Positions 26,802 through 35,248 of a DNA stretch of 64,000 nt are shown piece by piece. The notes beneath the pieces were generated by a model. That model had not been told where the DNA came from. It was given only the letters and a program-made list of their open reading frames with translations, and ran no database searches. Every line of letters begins with the position of its first letter. Within the stretch, counting starts at the first letter, position 1. Source of the DNA: Pseudoalteromonas spongiae UST010723-006 (GTDB lineage: Bacteria; Pseudomonadota; Gammaproteobacteria; Enterobacterales; Alteromonadaceae); assembly GCF_000238255.3 (NCBI RefSeq), contig NZ_CP011040.1:1-64000 (forward strand). Reading direction: 5' to 3'. The translations under genes were made by a program, and so were the position numbers.

Positions 26802-27710
26802 ATGATTAATCCCAACTTACCCCTTGTTTACCACCCTAATTATTCATTTAGTTTTGATGAAAAACACCGCTTTGTAATGAGTAAATTTGCACGTCTTTAT
26901 CAATATTTAGATAGCAAAGGGTATATCAATCAGCGCAACTTATATCAGCCGCCGGTGGGGGATTTTAAACCGATGGAATTAGTGCATTGTGAAAGTTACG
27001 TACACGACCTTTTTCATAATCAACTTGATAGCAAGGCGATGCGACGCATAGGTTTGCCATGGTCAGAACAATTAATGGCACGCACCTTTACCGCACCGTT
27101 AGGTACGCATTTGGCGGCTGAACTTGCGCTTGAACACGGTATCGCCTGTCATTTAGCTGGGGGCACGCATCATGCGCATTATGATTTTGGTTCAGGCTAT
27201 TGCATGGTAAATGATTTGGCCTACACAGCAACACGGCTAATTAATGAAGGTAAAGCGCGAAATGTACTCATCTTTGATTGTGATGTGCATCAAGGCGATG
27301 GTACTGCGGCGATGCTTGCCCATAACCCTTATGTGTTTACCTGTTCAATCCACTGTGAAAAGAACTTTCCTTTTCGAAAGCAACACAGCGACTTAGATAT
27401 TGGCTTAGAGATAGGGTTAACTGATCCTGATTATTTAAATATCGTATCAACTACTTTTAATGACTTAATTGAGCAGCTAAATCCCTCGCTTGTTCTTTAC
27501 GATGCTGGTGTAGATATTTGGCAACAAGATACCTTAGGCAAGCTTGATATTAGTTGGCAAGGTATCGCGGCCCGTGATTATGCTGTGCTTGAGATTTGCC
27601 AGCGTAAAGGCGTACCAGTAGCCACTGTGATTGGTGGTGGGTACGATAAAGATCATCAGCGATTAGCAGAGCGTCACGCATTAGTGGTTGAGCAAGCAGC
27701 TCGCTTCTAA
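26802..27710 (+). CDS. Histone deacetylase-like amidohydrolase
   Basis: A zinc-dependent deacetylase-fold enzyme of 302 residues. The characteristic motifs are present: LAGGTHHAHYDFGSGYC with the tandem catalytic His, FDCDVHQGDGTA with zinc ligands Asp and His, and LVLYDAGVDIWQQDTLG with the third ligand Asp. Bacterial class IV-like members act on acetylated small molecules or polyamines; the substrate here is unknown. A tiny Trp-rich gene follows 48 bp downstream, possibly cotranscribed. Confidence 0.88.
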   Translation: MINPNLPLVYHPNYSFSFDEKHRFVMSKFARLYQYLDSKGYINQRNLYQPPVGDFKPMELVHCESYVHDLFHNQLDSKAMRRIGLPWSEQLMARTFTAPLGTHLAAELALEHGIACHLAGGTHHAHYDFGSGYCMVNDLAYTATRLINEGKARNVLIFDCDVHQGDGTAAMLAHNPYVFTCSIHCEKNFPFRKQHSDLDIGLEIGLTDPDYLNIVSTTFNDLIEQLNPSLVLYDAGVDIWQQDTLGKLDISWQGIAARDYAVLEICQRKGVPVATVIGGGYDKDHQRLAERHALVVEQAARF

Positions 27711-27758
27711 AAGTGACCTAAATTAAGTCGGAAATTTTAATTTTGGTTTCGAGATTTT

Positions 27759-27977
27759 ATGCAACACGCCCTTTCCCCTAATAAACTCTTACACAGTAAA
27801 TGGACGGCAGTGTCACCGCAAAATAAAGAAAAGCATTTTATGGTAACCAGTGTTGAATTTAATGAAGAAAATAACGTGGTTGAATGTATTATTGAAGCGA
27901 TTTTAACCAAGCGCGAACAAAGCATAAACTGGCGTAGCTTAAAAGATCCCAAAGTGTGGAAAATGGGTTGGCAATAG
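27759..27977 (+). CDS. TIGR02450-type small Trp-rich protein
   Basis: A 72-residue conserved protein of unknown function. The pattern LSPNKLLHSKWTAVSPQNKEKHF with a later INWRSLKDPKVWKMGW matches the small Trp-rich family TIGR02450/DUF2389. There is no strong ribosome binding site before ATG 27759. It ends 22 bp before the convergent LodB-like gene. Confidence 0.75.
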   Translation: MQHALSPNKLLHSKWTAVSPQNKEKHFMVTSVEFNEENNVVECIIEAILTKREQSINWRSLKDPKVWKMGWQ

Positions 27978-27999
27978 GTTTAGCTGTTGCCAGCTCAGG

Positions 28000-29157
28000 T
28001 TAGTTAGGAACTAAGCGTCGTTGCCAAAATTTGGCGTTGGGGTATTTATTTGCGCCTTGTTGATATTGTTGCTGATGCAATGAAATAAATGCATTAAAGT
28101 CATTAAATACCAGCGATTGATAGTCTTCCAAAGAGTCTTTTTGTGGTGCTTCAAGCCACTTTTTTACCGCTTTTGCCGCGACACCTGCGTGCTTTAGCGA
28201 TTTCGTAATTCCTGCCGATGAAATCGAATCGTAACTTGATGCTGCGTCCCCAACAGCAAGCCAATTATGCCCAATCACGTTCGATAAAATGGCAGATGGT
28301 GCCGCTTTAGCGTAAAGCTTTACAGGAGTTTTTGTTTTATCTTGCAAAAACGTTGTGCATTGCTGAAAAAACCAGTTATTGGCTTTTAAACAATTTAACC
28401 AATTCTCATAGCAAGTTAGCTTTTGTGTTTTTAACTCCGTTGCGTCAGTACATAAGCTGATAATAGCTCTGTTGTTTGGCAAGATAGCACCGTACCACCA
28501 TCCATTTGGGTCGCTAGCAACAAGAGTATGTGTGGTACTAGCTGATGTGTGTTCAAGTTCAAAAAAGGCGCAGGCTGAAATCACGCTATCAAACACGTTA
28601 TTGCTAATATTTAGGCTCTTTGCTGCAACTTGGTGCTGCCCGGTTGCATCAATTAAAAAATCGCATGCTATGCTGATGGTGTGATTATCACAGTGTAATA
28701 CGTAACCTTTTTTTGACGAATCTATTGTCGATACTTTCGTGTTTTCGAAAACTGTTATCCCCCTAGTTTTACATAGTGCAATAAGATCAGCGTCGAAATG
28801 TTTGCGATCAAGATGAAAGCCCTTTCCGACTGGCGAAATAAAAAAGTCATTATAACCGGTTACTTCATCTGCCCACCTAGATTTACTACCGGGGCAAACT
28901 AAATGTTTATTGCTAGTTAGAATGTGCTCAGCATCGAGTTCTCTTAGATAGAAACTCGCGGCGGGAGGGATTGTTTCGCCGATACTTGGTGCAGTAGCTT
29001 GTGGCGCGCAAATAAGTATTATTTTTACGCGTTTGTTACTTAAGGTGAGTTCTTTTGCAAGGGCAAGTGCGGTGGCAGAACCCGCAGGTCCGCCACCGAT
29101 TATGCCTATTTGTATTATTGGCTGAGCCATAATATGTCCATTTGGCATGTCACTCAT
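28000..29157 (-). CDS. lodB: LodB-like FAD-dependent maturation oxidoreductase
   Basis: A flavoprotein of 385 residues related to tryptophan halogenases and geranylgeranyl reductases. It has an N-terminal dinucleotide-binding loop IGIIGGGPAGSATALAL (from about residue 17), SIGETIPPAASFYLREL near 57-73 and NWLAVGDAASSYDSISSAGI near 294-313. In Marinomonas, LodB is required to form the cysteine tryptophylquinone (CTQ) cofactor of its LodA partner. It lies 5 bp after the LodA-like gene, as in known lodAB operons, so it is assigned as the maturation enzyme. MAQPII at residue 10 is an alternative start. Confidence 0.85.
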   Translation of the reverse strand: MSDMPNGHIMAQPIIQIGIIGGGPAGSATALALAKELTLSNKRVKIILICAPQATAPSIGETIPPAASFYLRELDAEHILTSNKHLVCPGSKSRWADEVTGYNDFFISPVGKGFHLDRKHFDADLIALCKTRGITVFENTKVSTIDSSKKGYVLHCDNHTISIACDFLIDATGQHQVAAKSLNISNNVFDSVISACAFFELEHTSASTTHTLVASDPNGWWYGAILPNNRAIISLCTDATELKTQKLTCYENWLNCLKANNWFFQQCTTFLQDKTKTPVKLYAKAAPSAILSNVIGHNWLAVGDAASSYDSISSAGITKSLKHAGVAAKAVKKWLEAPQKDSLEDYQSLVFNDFNAFISLHQQQYQQGANKYPNAKFWQRRLVPN

Positions 29158-29162
29158 AAAGT

Positions 29163-31310
29163 TTACTTATCACACTGGGTTGGACCACAGCTATCGGGTG
29201 CTTTATAACCTGGTTCTGATGCTTGCGGCCATACTTCAACACCATCGCCTTTGCTTTCGAATTGGCTGGCAACTTCAAGAAAATAATCGGGTCCATAATT
29301 TTGCTTGGTGCTGTCATCATTGATCTGCAGACCTTGAATAACAAATCCAACTTTATGCCAGTTTTCAACAAAGTCGAAGTAGCATTGAAAGCGACCTTGC
29401 TGCTGTGGGTAGAATGTTTTTGTACCATGACCCTCATCGCCGCGCACACTATAAAGTGATACGCCTTTACCCTGCCCGGTATTTGCATCGTACTTAAATA
29501 AGAACTTAGGGTAGACAGTCACCGGACGCTGCGCGGGCCAAGACCAGTACAAAGTGTTATCAGCGATTGCTTCGCCTTCCCCATTGGGGTTTGGCATCGT
29601 TGGATTTGGGTCAGGCGTGTGTGTTGCACAACTGTTGTAGTCAGTATGCCAAGGTTGCGACATAAATTTACTTAAATCGCCTGGTTCTACTTTACTGTCT
29701 CGCAGTGGAATATATCCGACCTGCAAAAAAGGCTCATTTTGAGTTGCTTTACTGTAATCCAGCGTTGCCATATTAATGCGAAATGGCCCTGTTTTACCGT
29801 GCCAATCGGTTTTATATAAATGGGTATCACGCACAATAAAGGTTAAATCAATGCCCGGTGAATAACGCCCGCCTAAACAGTTTTCTAACACTACTTTATC
29901 GAGTTGCTCCCCCTCGCCTAGGCTCGGTGCAGTTGCATTAAACTTATTGTTGTACCATTGCATCAATAAAAAATATTGGGTCTCAGTAACTGATAAAAAG
30001 CTTTTCATTGCATCGCCAAGCGCCAGTGGCATTTTTTTACGCGTACCGTCTTCATTGTTTGGCTCGTCTTTGGTGCCCGGGGCTGATGGCTTTCTTAGCA
30101 AACTGGTAAATGACGGGATTTTTTCACTGGGGGTGTCGCTTGGTTTTATTTCTTTCATGCGCTTATGGCCCTGAATGCCTTTTTCAGGTAATGCGGTATT
30201 CCATTGTTGCAAGAAAGCACCGTGAAATACTGGCTGAACATCACCATCGAACGAGGCTAAATGGTCATGATTAAAGCCATTGTCAAATATATTTGGCGCT
30301 AGAGCTAAATGTTGTATCCATGTATCGTAAACGTCATCCCAGGTCGATACAACATTGCGGGTTTGTGGTGCGTAACTTGGATCTGTACATACAAACCAAC
30401 CGTGTACAGCCTCTTCAAACGAGCCATCATCAAAAACAATGGTGGCGGTTACTGGGCCATCAGATGTATCGTCAAACCAATCATCATTATCAATCGCACC
30501 GTTTAGTTTTGGAATGCAACACTTTTTGTCTTTATCACTTTTATTACCAAGTATGCCACTGGCTTTACCAAAGCCACCAGTGACAATAAGTCTTGCTGTA
30601 TTTTCTTCAATACGCATTTCACCAAGCGACGAAATTTCACCAAGTGGATTAAACATATAGAAAAAATCATCGGGAAAGCTTTTTGGATAGCAGGACGCTG
30701 CGGTTGCTATTTTGCCTTCTTCAATAAAGCTATCTGGTGTTTTTTTATCGAAGCTTAAGCAGGTGTTTGAATTACTTGTAACCGAAAGAGCGCGCGGGCC
30801 CGGATCAACCACTAATTGTTGGCGGCGCATGACTGTATTAAGGTCATCGCCAAACTTCGGGTTTCGCACCGGAGGCGTGTTTTCATTTTGATAGGCAATA
30901 ACCCCTTCTTCTTGAGGCTCGCCGTCAACAATGGAAGTGATTGTAAAGTTGTTGTTCTTTTTATTTGCGGTATGAACCTGCCAAATAATATCTTTAATCA
31001 CTTTACCGCCGATATTATCGCCAATATTTATTTCACGGCCACCGTCATTTGATGGGTAAGTTGTTTGTTCGTCGTCATAAGCAAAAATGCGAAAGCGCGC
31101 TGCTTGGCGTTTTACATTGCCATGACTATCACGAAAATCGTGTTCGTCTATCGGTGTATTGTTTGTACCCGGTTTTATTGGCAAACCGCCAAATAAGCCG
31201 GTGCGCTTATCAACAATGGTACCTGCTGCGGTTTCAGGGGCGATGTAATACTCTTCACTATTGCCAACACGTGCAAAGTTGATACTTGGGTGAACTCTGA
31301 AATAACTCAT
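29163..31310 (-). CDS. lodA: LodA/GoxA-family CTQ-dependent amino-acid oxidase or dehydrogenase
   Basis: A quinoprotein acting on amines or amino acids. The start is ATG 31310, preceded by AAGGAG, giving 715 residues. The LodA signature begins immediately (SYFRVHPSINFARVGNSEEYY). Cofactor residues can be placed: Cys561 in DYNSC, with Asp557 four residues before it as in LodA (Asp512/Cys516, from memory), and Trp591 in YWSWPAQRP. Known members are lysine 6-oxidase (LodA, antibacterial through hydrogen peroxide) and glycine oxidase (GoxA). The substrate is not readable here. There is no signal peptide. The upstream neighbour is a cytochrome-like gene whose stop overlaps this start by one base, which is unusual. 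Confidence 0.87.
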   Translation of the reverse strand: MSYFRVHPSINFARVGNSEEYYIAPETAAGTIVDKRTGLFGGLPIKPGTNNTPIDEHDFRDSHGNVKRQAARFRIFAYDDEQTTYPSNDGGREINIGDNIGGKVIKDIIWQVHTANKKNNNFTITSIVDGEPQEEGVIAYQNENTPPVRNPKFGDDLNTVMRRQQLVVDPGPRALSVTSNSNTCLSFDKKTPDSFIEEGKIATAASCYPKSFPDDFFYMFNPLGEISSLGEMRIEENTARLIVTGGFGKASGILGNKSDKDKKCCIPKLNGAIDNDDWFDDTSDGPVTATIVFDDGSFEEAVHGWFVCTDPSYAPQTRNVVSTWDDVYDTWIQHLALAPNIFDNGFNHDHLASFDGDVQPVFHGAFLQQWNTALPEKGIQGHKRMKEIKPSDTPSEKIPSFTSLLRKPSAPGTKDEPNNEDGTRKKMPLALGDAMKSFLSVTETQYFLLMQWYNNKFNATAPSLGEGEQLDKVVLENCLGGRYSPGIDLTFIVRDTHLYKTDWHGKTGPFRINMATLDYSKATQNEPFLQVGYIPLRDSKVEPGDLSKFMSQPWHTDYNSCATHTPDPNPTMPNPNGEGEAIADNTLYWSWPAQRPVTVYPKFLFKYDANTGQGKGVSLYSVRGDEGHGTKTFYPQQQGRFQCYFDFVENWHKVGFVIQGLQINDDSTKQNYGPDYFLEVASQFESKGDGVEVWPQASEPGYKAPDSCGPTQCDK

Positions 31311-32710
31311 TATTTCTCTCCTTGAGATTGTAAGTAGGCAATTGCGGCACGTTGTTCTTTTTCTTGAGACCAAAAAAAGATATTTTGAAATGCATGGCTA
31401 ATGTTTAAGTTTGTTGCTGGTAGCGGTTTTAATCCGTCTTTACTTGCAAACGCTTGTTCCGTATTGTGGCAACGGAAGCAATTGTTCATTGCGGTTGCTG
31501 ATTGCGTGTAAGTTTCAATGGTGCTGTTAGAGAGTTTTAAAGAACCGGTGAGATATTCATCAGTGGCAAAGTCGAGCCCAGGTTTAAGTGGCGATACATC
31601 CGGTTTACCTGTAGCTGCTTGGTTGTTGATCCAAATTGCGCCAACTTCAAAGTAGTTTTGCCAAATACTTAAGTTATTTGGTAAGTGCTTTTTAACGCTC
31701 GCATTAAGTGATTTTATATTATCGGTATTCGATTGTTTTTGGCCCGCTGCATTGCCGTAAGCATAGCGACGACACACTTGAGTAATCGGCGTAAATTTCT
31801 GCGTTGATTGCTCGAGTGCTAAGCCGCTAACCGCCGCGTTTTTATTGCAATTCCCAAGTTGCGTGCCTTTTTTGTAAAACAGGTAATCTTGATCTGCGAC
31901 AATTTGGTCAAGTGTCATGCCGTCGGGCACATCCGGTGCATTGTTATCAAATTCAAAGGTAGCCCAAATCATTTCTGGGTGATTGGCAACGACGCCACCA
32001 ATATGAAAGCCAACTAAGGCAAGCGTTTGCTTTTCGACTTTTGCAGGATTGATTTTGATACCAGATGGTGAGTTTTCAAACTGCGCGATGTCTTTTTCAA
32101 TGGTAAATAACTTACTGGTATCGTCATCTTTACCAACGATTTTCCACGATGCTTTCAGCTCTAGCGTGCCTTTGGTGCCGATAATTGGAAACGCAGTACG
32201 CGGGTTCATTGTGAGCACATTTGCTGGGATTGTTAAATCGGGTCCACCACTTTTACCTTGCATAAAGTCGGCAAAGGTTTGATTAATGTACTGCGAGTAA
32301 TAGATGGCACGGTGGTCGTGATCTATCAAGATGCCATCGGTACCCGCTTGTAAATATTCGTCAAATGATGCGCCTGTATGTGGTTGTTTTCGGGTGCGTG
32401 GCGAAAGGCCTCGTTGCTCTAATCCGATTAAAGACTGTGGTGAGTCAAATCCGAGAAAGCGAGGTTGGCCATTGTCGTCATCCATTAACCATAAAAACAT
32501 TTGCCATGACCATTGGTGGAAATCACAATTGTTTGGGTTTGCTGGAAAAGCACTGTCATCAGGCCTAATGACTTTGCCGTTTTTAAACCAACTCGGCTCT
32601 ATTTCACATGTGTTTGATGTTTGAGCGGAACTGCTATGCGTATAACAAATGGCGAACAATATAACTGCGGGTGCGATGCGACTGAGCATGCATTTACTTG
32701 CGTGTTTCAT
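31310..32710 (-). CDS. Secreted c-type cytochrome-like protein in LodA operon
   Basis: A 466-residue exported protein. ATG 32710 is chosen because AGGAGG stands just before it, and it gives a clean signal peptide (MKHASKCMLSRIAPAVILFAICYTHSSSAQ, in two hydrophobic parts). A single heme-binding motif CFRCH lies near the C-terminus (about residue 422) in TAMNNCFRCHNTEQAF; the large N-terminal part has no family I recognise. The stop codon overlaps the LodA-like start (TAATG), so synthesis is coupled. A periplasmic electron acceptor or a helper in CTQ formation are both possible; the LodA-like protein itself has no visible signal, which complicates the first. Confidence 0.75.
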   Translation of the reverse strand: MKHASKCMLSRIAPAVILFAICYTHSSSAQTSNTCEIEPSWFKNGKVIRPDDSAFPANPNNCDFHQWSWQMFLWLMDDDNGQPRFLGFDSPQSLIGLEQRGLSPRTRKQPHTGASFDEYLQAGTDGILIDHDHRAIYYSQYINQTFADFMQGKSGGPDLTIPANVLTMNPRTAFPIIGTKGTLELKASWKIVGKDDDTSKLFTIEKDIAQFENSPSGIKINPAKVEKQTLALVGFHIGGVVANHPEMIWATFEFDNNAPDVPDGMTLDQIVADQDYLFYKKGTQLGNCNKNAAVSGLALEQSTQKFTPITQVCRRYAYGNAAGQKQSNTDNIKSLNASVKKHLPNNLSIWQNYFEVGAIWINNQAATGKPDVSPLKPGLDFATDEYLTGSLKLSNSTIETYTQSATAMNNCFRCHNTEQAFASKDGLKPLPATNLNISHAFQNIFFWSQEKEQRAAIAYLQSQGEK

Positions 32711-32911
32711 TTTGCCTCCTAGGCGCGGTAACGATAAATCCTTAACGCTCACAAATTGAGCTACATCGATTACTCTAGTTAAGTCGCAAAATACGCGTTT
32801 CGTTATCACACTTTATTACAGGCACTAAGGTGAAGTAGCGGGTAGGGCAATGGAAAATTTAAGAAGTATTTTTTGTGATGGCTTATGTGAAATTAATGAG
32901 GCATACATTGA

Positions 32912-32928
32912 TGTAAACCCCATTTACA
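32912..32928. promoter_or_regulatory. Candidate parS-like palindrome, exact copy 6
   Basis: Exact TGTAAA-CCCCA-TTTACA, 7 bp beyond the 3' end of the VRR-NUC/exonuclease gene and about 200 bp upstream of the cytochrome-like gene. Confidence 0.5.
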
Positions 32929-32935
32929 GTTAGGT

Positions 32936-35158
32936 TTATTGGTCTGCTCTTACGTGATTTATGCGCAATAAAATTTCGGCTGCAGCTTTAGCGTCATCGA
33001 GCGCTCGGTGGTGGTTTTTTAGCTCAATATTAAGATCGCAGCAGAGTTTACCTAATGAGTAAGATTTAAAACCGGGTAAATATTTACGTGCTTGCTGTAC
33101 AGTACAAATTTTAGCGCGCGTGTATTTTTTATTGAGTCGGGCAAACTCTTGTCGAATAAAGCCATAGTCAAAATTAACATTGTGCGCGACAAATATAGCA
33201 TTACGGCTAAATGTATCTAACTTTTCGGCAATTTGTTCAAACTTGGGGGCGTCTTTAACCATTTCATTACTGATCCCTGTAAGCTCGGTAATCATTTTTG
33301 GGATATGACGTTCTGGATTTACCAGTGTTTGCCAGCTGTCGGTAATTTTTCCTTGTTCAACTCTTACCAAACCAATTTCAGTGATGCGATGAGTATCTTT
33401 TTTTCCGCCAGTGGTTTCAATATCCACGACAACGTAATTTTGCTCACTATTAAAACGCCATTCGGTGCGCTGAATTGATACGTTAAAACCTGCGTTTATT
33501 AATTGTTTGATACTGACCAGTTGAGTACGCCTTAGGCTATCGCCCGGCGCTTTTATTTCCTCAAAAAACACTTCACCTTGTTCAATATACATTAAATCAG
33601 GGTAGCCATCGCAAAGCGCTTTAAAGGTTTTACTCATTGCCAATAAATGATGCTTTATTGACTCAAATGGCGCATATTGAATAAAGGTGGTTAACACATC
33701 TTTTAGTTCGTCATGCCAGTAGAACAGGCCATTCGGTTCACCTGAATATTGATCAATGGTGGCACTAATATAATCACAGAATTTCTGATTGTTGGTAAAA
33801 TCCGACAATTTGTGATCAATTTCTGTGTGCAACAAGTCGTAAAAATTATCTTGCTTAAGTACTTTTGGATAATACGAAAATTCATTGGCACGCTGTGATG
33901 CTGGGTGTTGAAATAGCTCATGCCAAAAAGTTAATGCAAATAACGCGCGCCAAAGCTTGTTTTCGGTAAAGTAGCACAGGCGATGCTGTTTGATGTAACG
34001 GTCCTTTACACCTGTTTCGACCTGACCTAAGTACGCTTCGTCAATACCAATTGGCTCGCCTGATTTTTTGAGCATATCAGTCAATACACTGGTGCGCTTT
34101 TGGTTAAACTTTTGCGCATAAAAATCCTCGGCAAAGAGCAATAAGGTTTCACTGTCGGGGTCGTCTAAAATAGCCAGCAGCAAAGTCTCACACTGTGCTT
34201 TTCTGTCGCTTTTGTAGAGTAAGCGAATGTATTTTTCTTGTGCTGCAGGGTGTTGTGATTGGCTAAGCAATGTTTCACCGAGAGTTGGCTCGTGTTCGAT
34301 TAAAACAACCGCCAGCTTATACAAACTGTGGTGGTACTTTTGCGTAGCTAAAAAGCCGATTGGTTTGTCGGAAGCGATAAGTTGCTCTGCAAGCGTTTGT
34401 AATAATGGGATGTCGCTCTTATTGGCTTCCTTTATCGCTTTAAATTGGTTTGCGTAATAAAACGCACTTTTGGCTTCATCTTTATCGCTGAAGTTAGCTT
34501 GTTGCTGTTGCACGCTTTGGGTTTGCATTACACCTAAATCGCGCATAGAAAATTGGTTGAGGCGACCTGATAAATGGCCAAAATATAAAAACAATAAATA
34601 GTGAAACGTGTCCTGCTTGGCAAAGTAAATATGGCTTGTTAGTACGGGGCTTTTTTTAACTTGGTCGTAACTTAAAGCGTTAGACAGCGCGTTGCTCACA
34701 AAATTAAGCCATTTGTTTTTGTTTGCGCTTTTTGCTGGCTTATCAATCGTTAATGAGATGCTTAAGTCGATTAAGTCTTGCTTATTAAGCTGGCTTATAA
34801 AGTCGTGAAAACAGTGTTTATTTATGCGAGATACAAAACCAACTTTTCTTAAAAGGTTAATTGCCGCGCCAGAGTCAGCCACTTCACTGTAGACTAGGGT
34901 GTCTTTTCGCACAAAAGGGGATTTGCGGTTTACAATCCGTACCAAAATACATTGGGCATCTTCTGGTAGTGTTGCAAACTCGGTAAAAAACGCTGTCTCG
35001 TCATCGCCTAACAAGTGAGAAGACGTGGATTTTATAAATTCAGCAAATTCGATAAAGTGCGTTAAATAATATTTTTCTGGCAGTTCTTTCATTGCATCGC
35101 TGCGACAAACATTGGCATAGCTAATATTTTGCGTTGCTACGTTCGACTTATCAATCAT
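32936..35158 (-). CDS. FAN1-like VRR-NUC nuclease fused to a DEDDh 3'-5' exonuclease
   Basis: A probable DNA-repair nuclease of 740 residues joining two catalytic modules. Residues about 1-515 resemble the helical N-terminal part of bacterial FAN1 proteins. The VRR-NUC domain follows, with PD521 and EIK (534-536) in YPDLMYIEQ and FFEEIKAPGD, the PD-(D/E)xK active site. The last about 165 residues form a DnaQ-like exonuclease: Asp579 and Glu581 in VDIETTGG, Asp664 in HNVNFD, His717 and Asp722 in HHRALDDA. FAN1 cuts interstrand-crosslink intermediates. The full DEDDh set suggests that both sites are active. It is a single gene with no partner. Confidence 0.85.
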   Translation of the reverse strand: MIDKSNVATQNISYANVCRSDAMKELPEKYYLTHFIEFAEFIKSTSSHLLGDDETAFFTEFATLPEDAQCILVRIVNRKSPFVRKDTLVYSEVADSGAAINLLRKVGFVSRINKHCFHDFISQLNKQDLIDLSISLTIDKPAKSANKNKWLNFVSNALSNALSYDQVKKSPVLTSHIYFAKQDTFHYLLFLYFGHLSGRLNQFSMRDLGVMQTQSVQQQQANFSDKDEAKSAFYYANQFKAIKEANKSDIPLLQTLAEQLIASDKPIGFLATQKYHHSLYKLAVVLIEHEPTLGETLLSQSQHPAAQEKYIRLLYKSDRKAQCETLLLAILDDPDSETLLLFAEDFYAQKFNQKRTSVLTDMLKKSGEPIGIDEAYLGQVETGVKDRYIKQHRLCYFTENKLWRALFALTFWHELFQHPASQRANEFSYYPKVLKQDNFYDLLHTEIDHKLSDFTNNQKFCDYISATIDQYSGEPNGLFYWHDELKDVLTTFIQYAPFESIKHHLLAMSKTFKALCDGYPDLMYIEQGEVFFEEIKAPGDSLRRTQLVSIKQLINAGFNVSIQRTEWRFNSEQNYVVVDIETTGGKKDTHRITEIGLVRVEQGKITDSWQTLVNPERHIPKMITELTGISNEMVKDAPKFEQIAEKLDTFSRNAIFVAHNVNFDYGFIRQEFARLNKKYTRAKICTVQQARKYLPGFKSYSLGKLCCDLNIELKNHHRALDDAKAAAEILLRINHVRADQ

Positions 35159-35248
35159 TTTGCACGTATTAACATTTTCTAACTAATTTGCTTTTACTGA
35201 TAGCACCAGTATTTGATAGTTTATGATGACATACAGTGAGGAAGTAAC

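Noticed and set aside
30293..30660. Forward ORFs of 65-96 aa inside the LodA-like gene
   Set aside because: Shadows of the well-supported reverse-strand gene; no ribosome binding sites and no family pattern.
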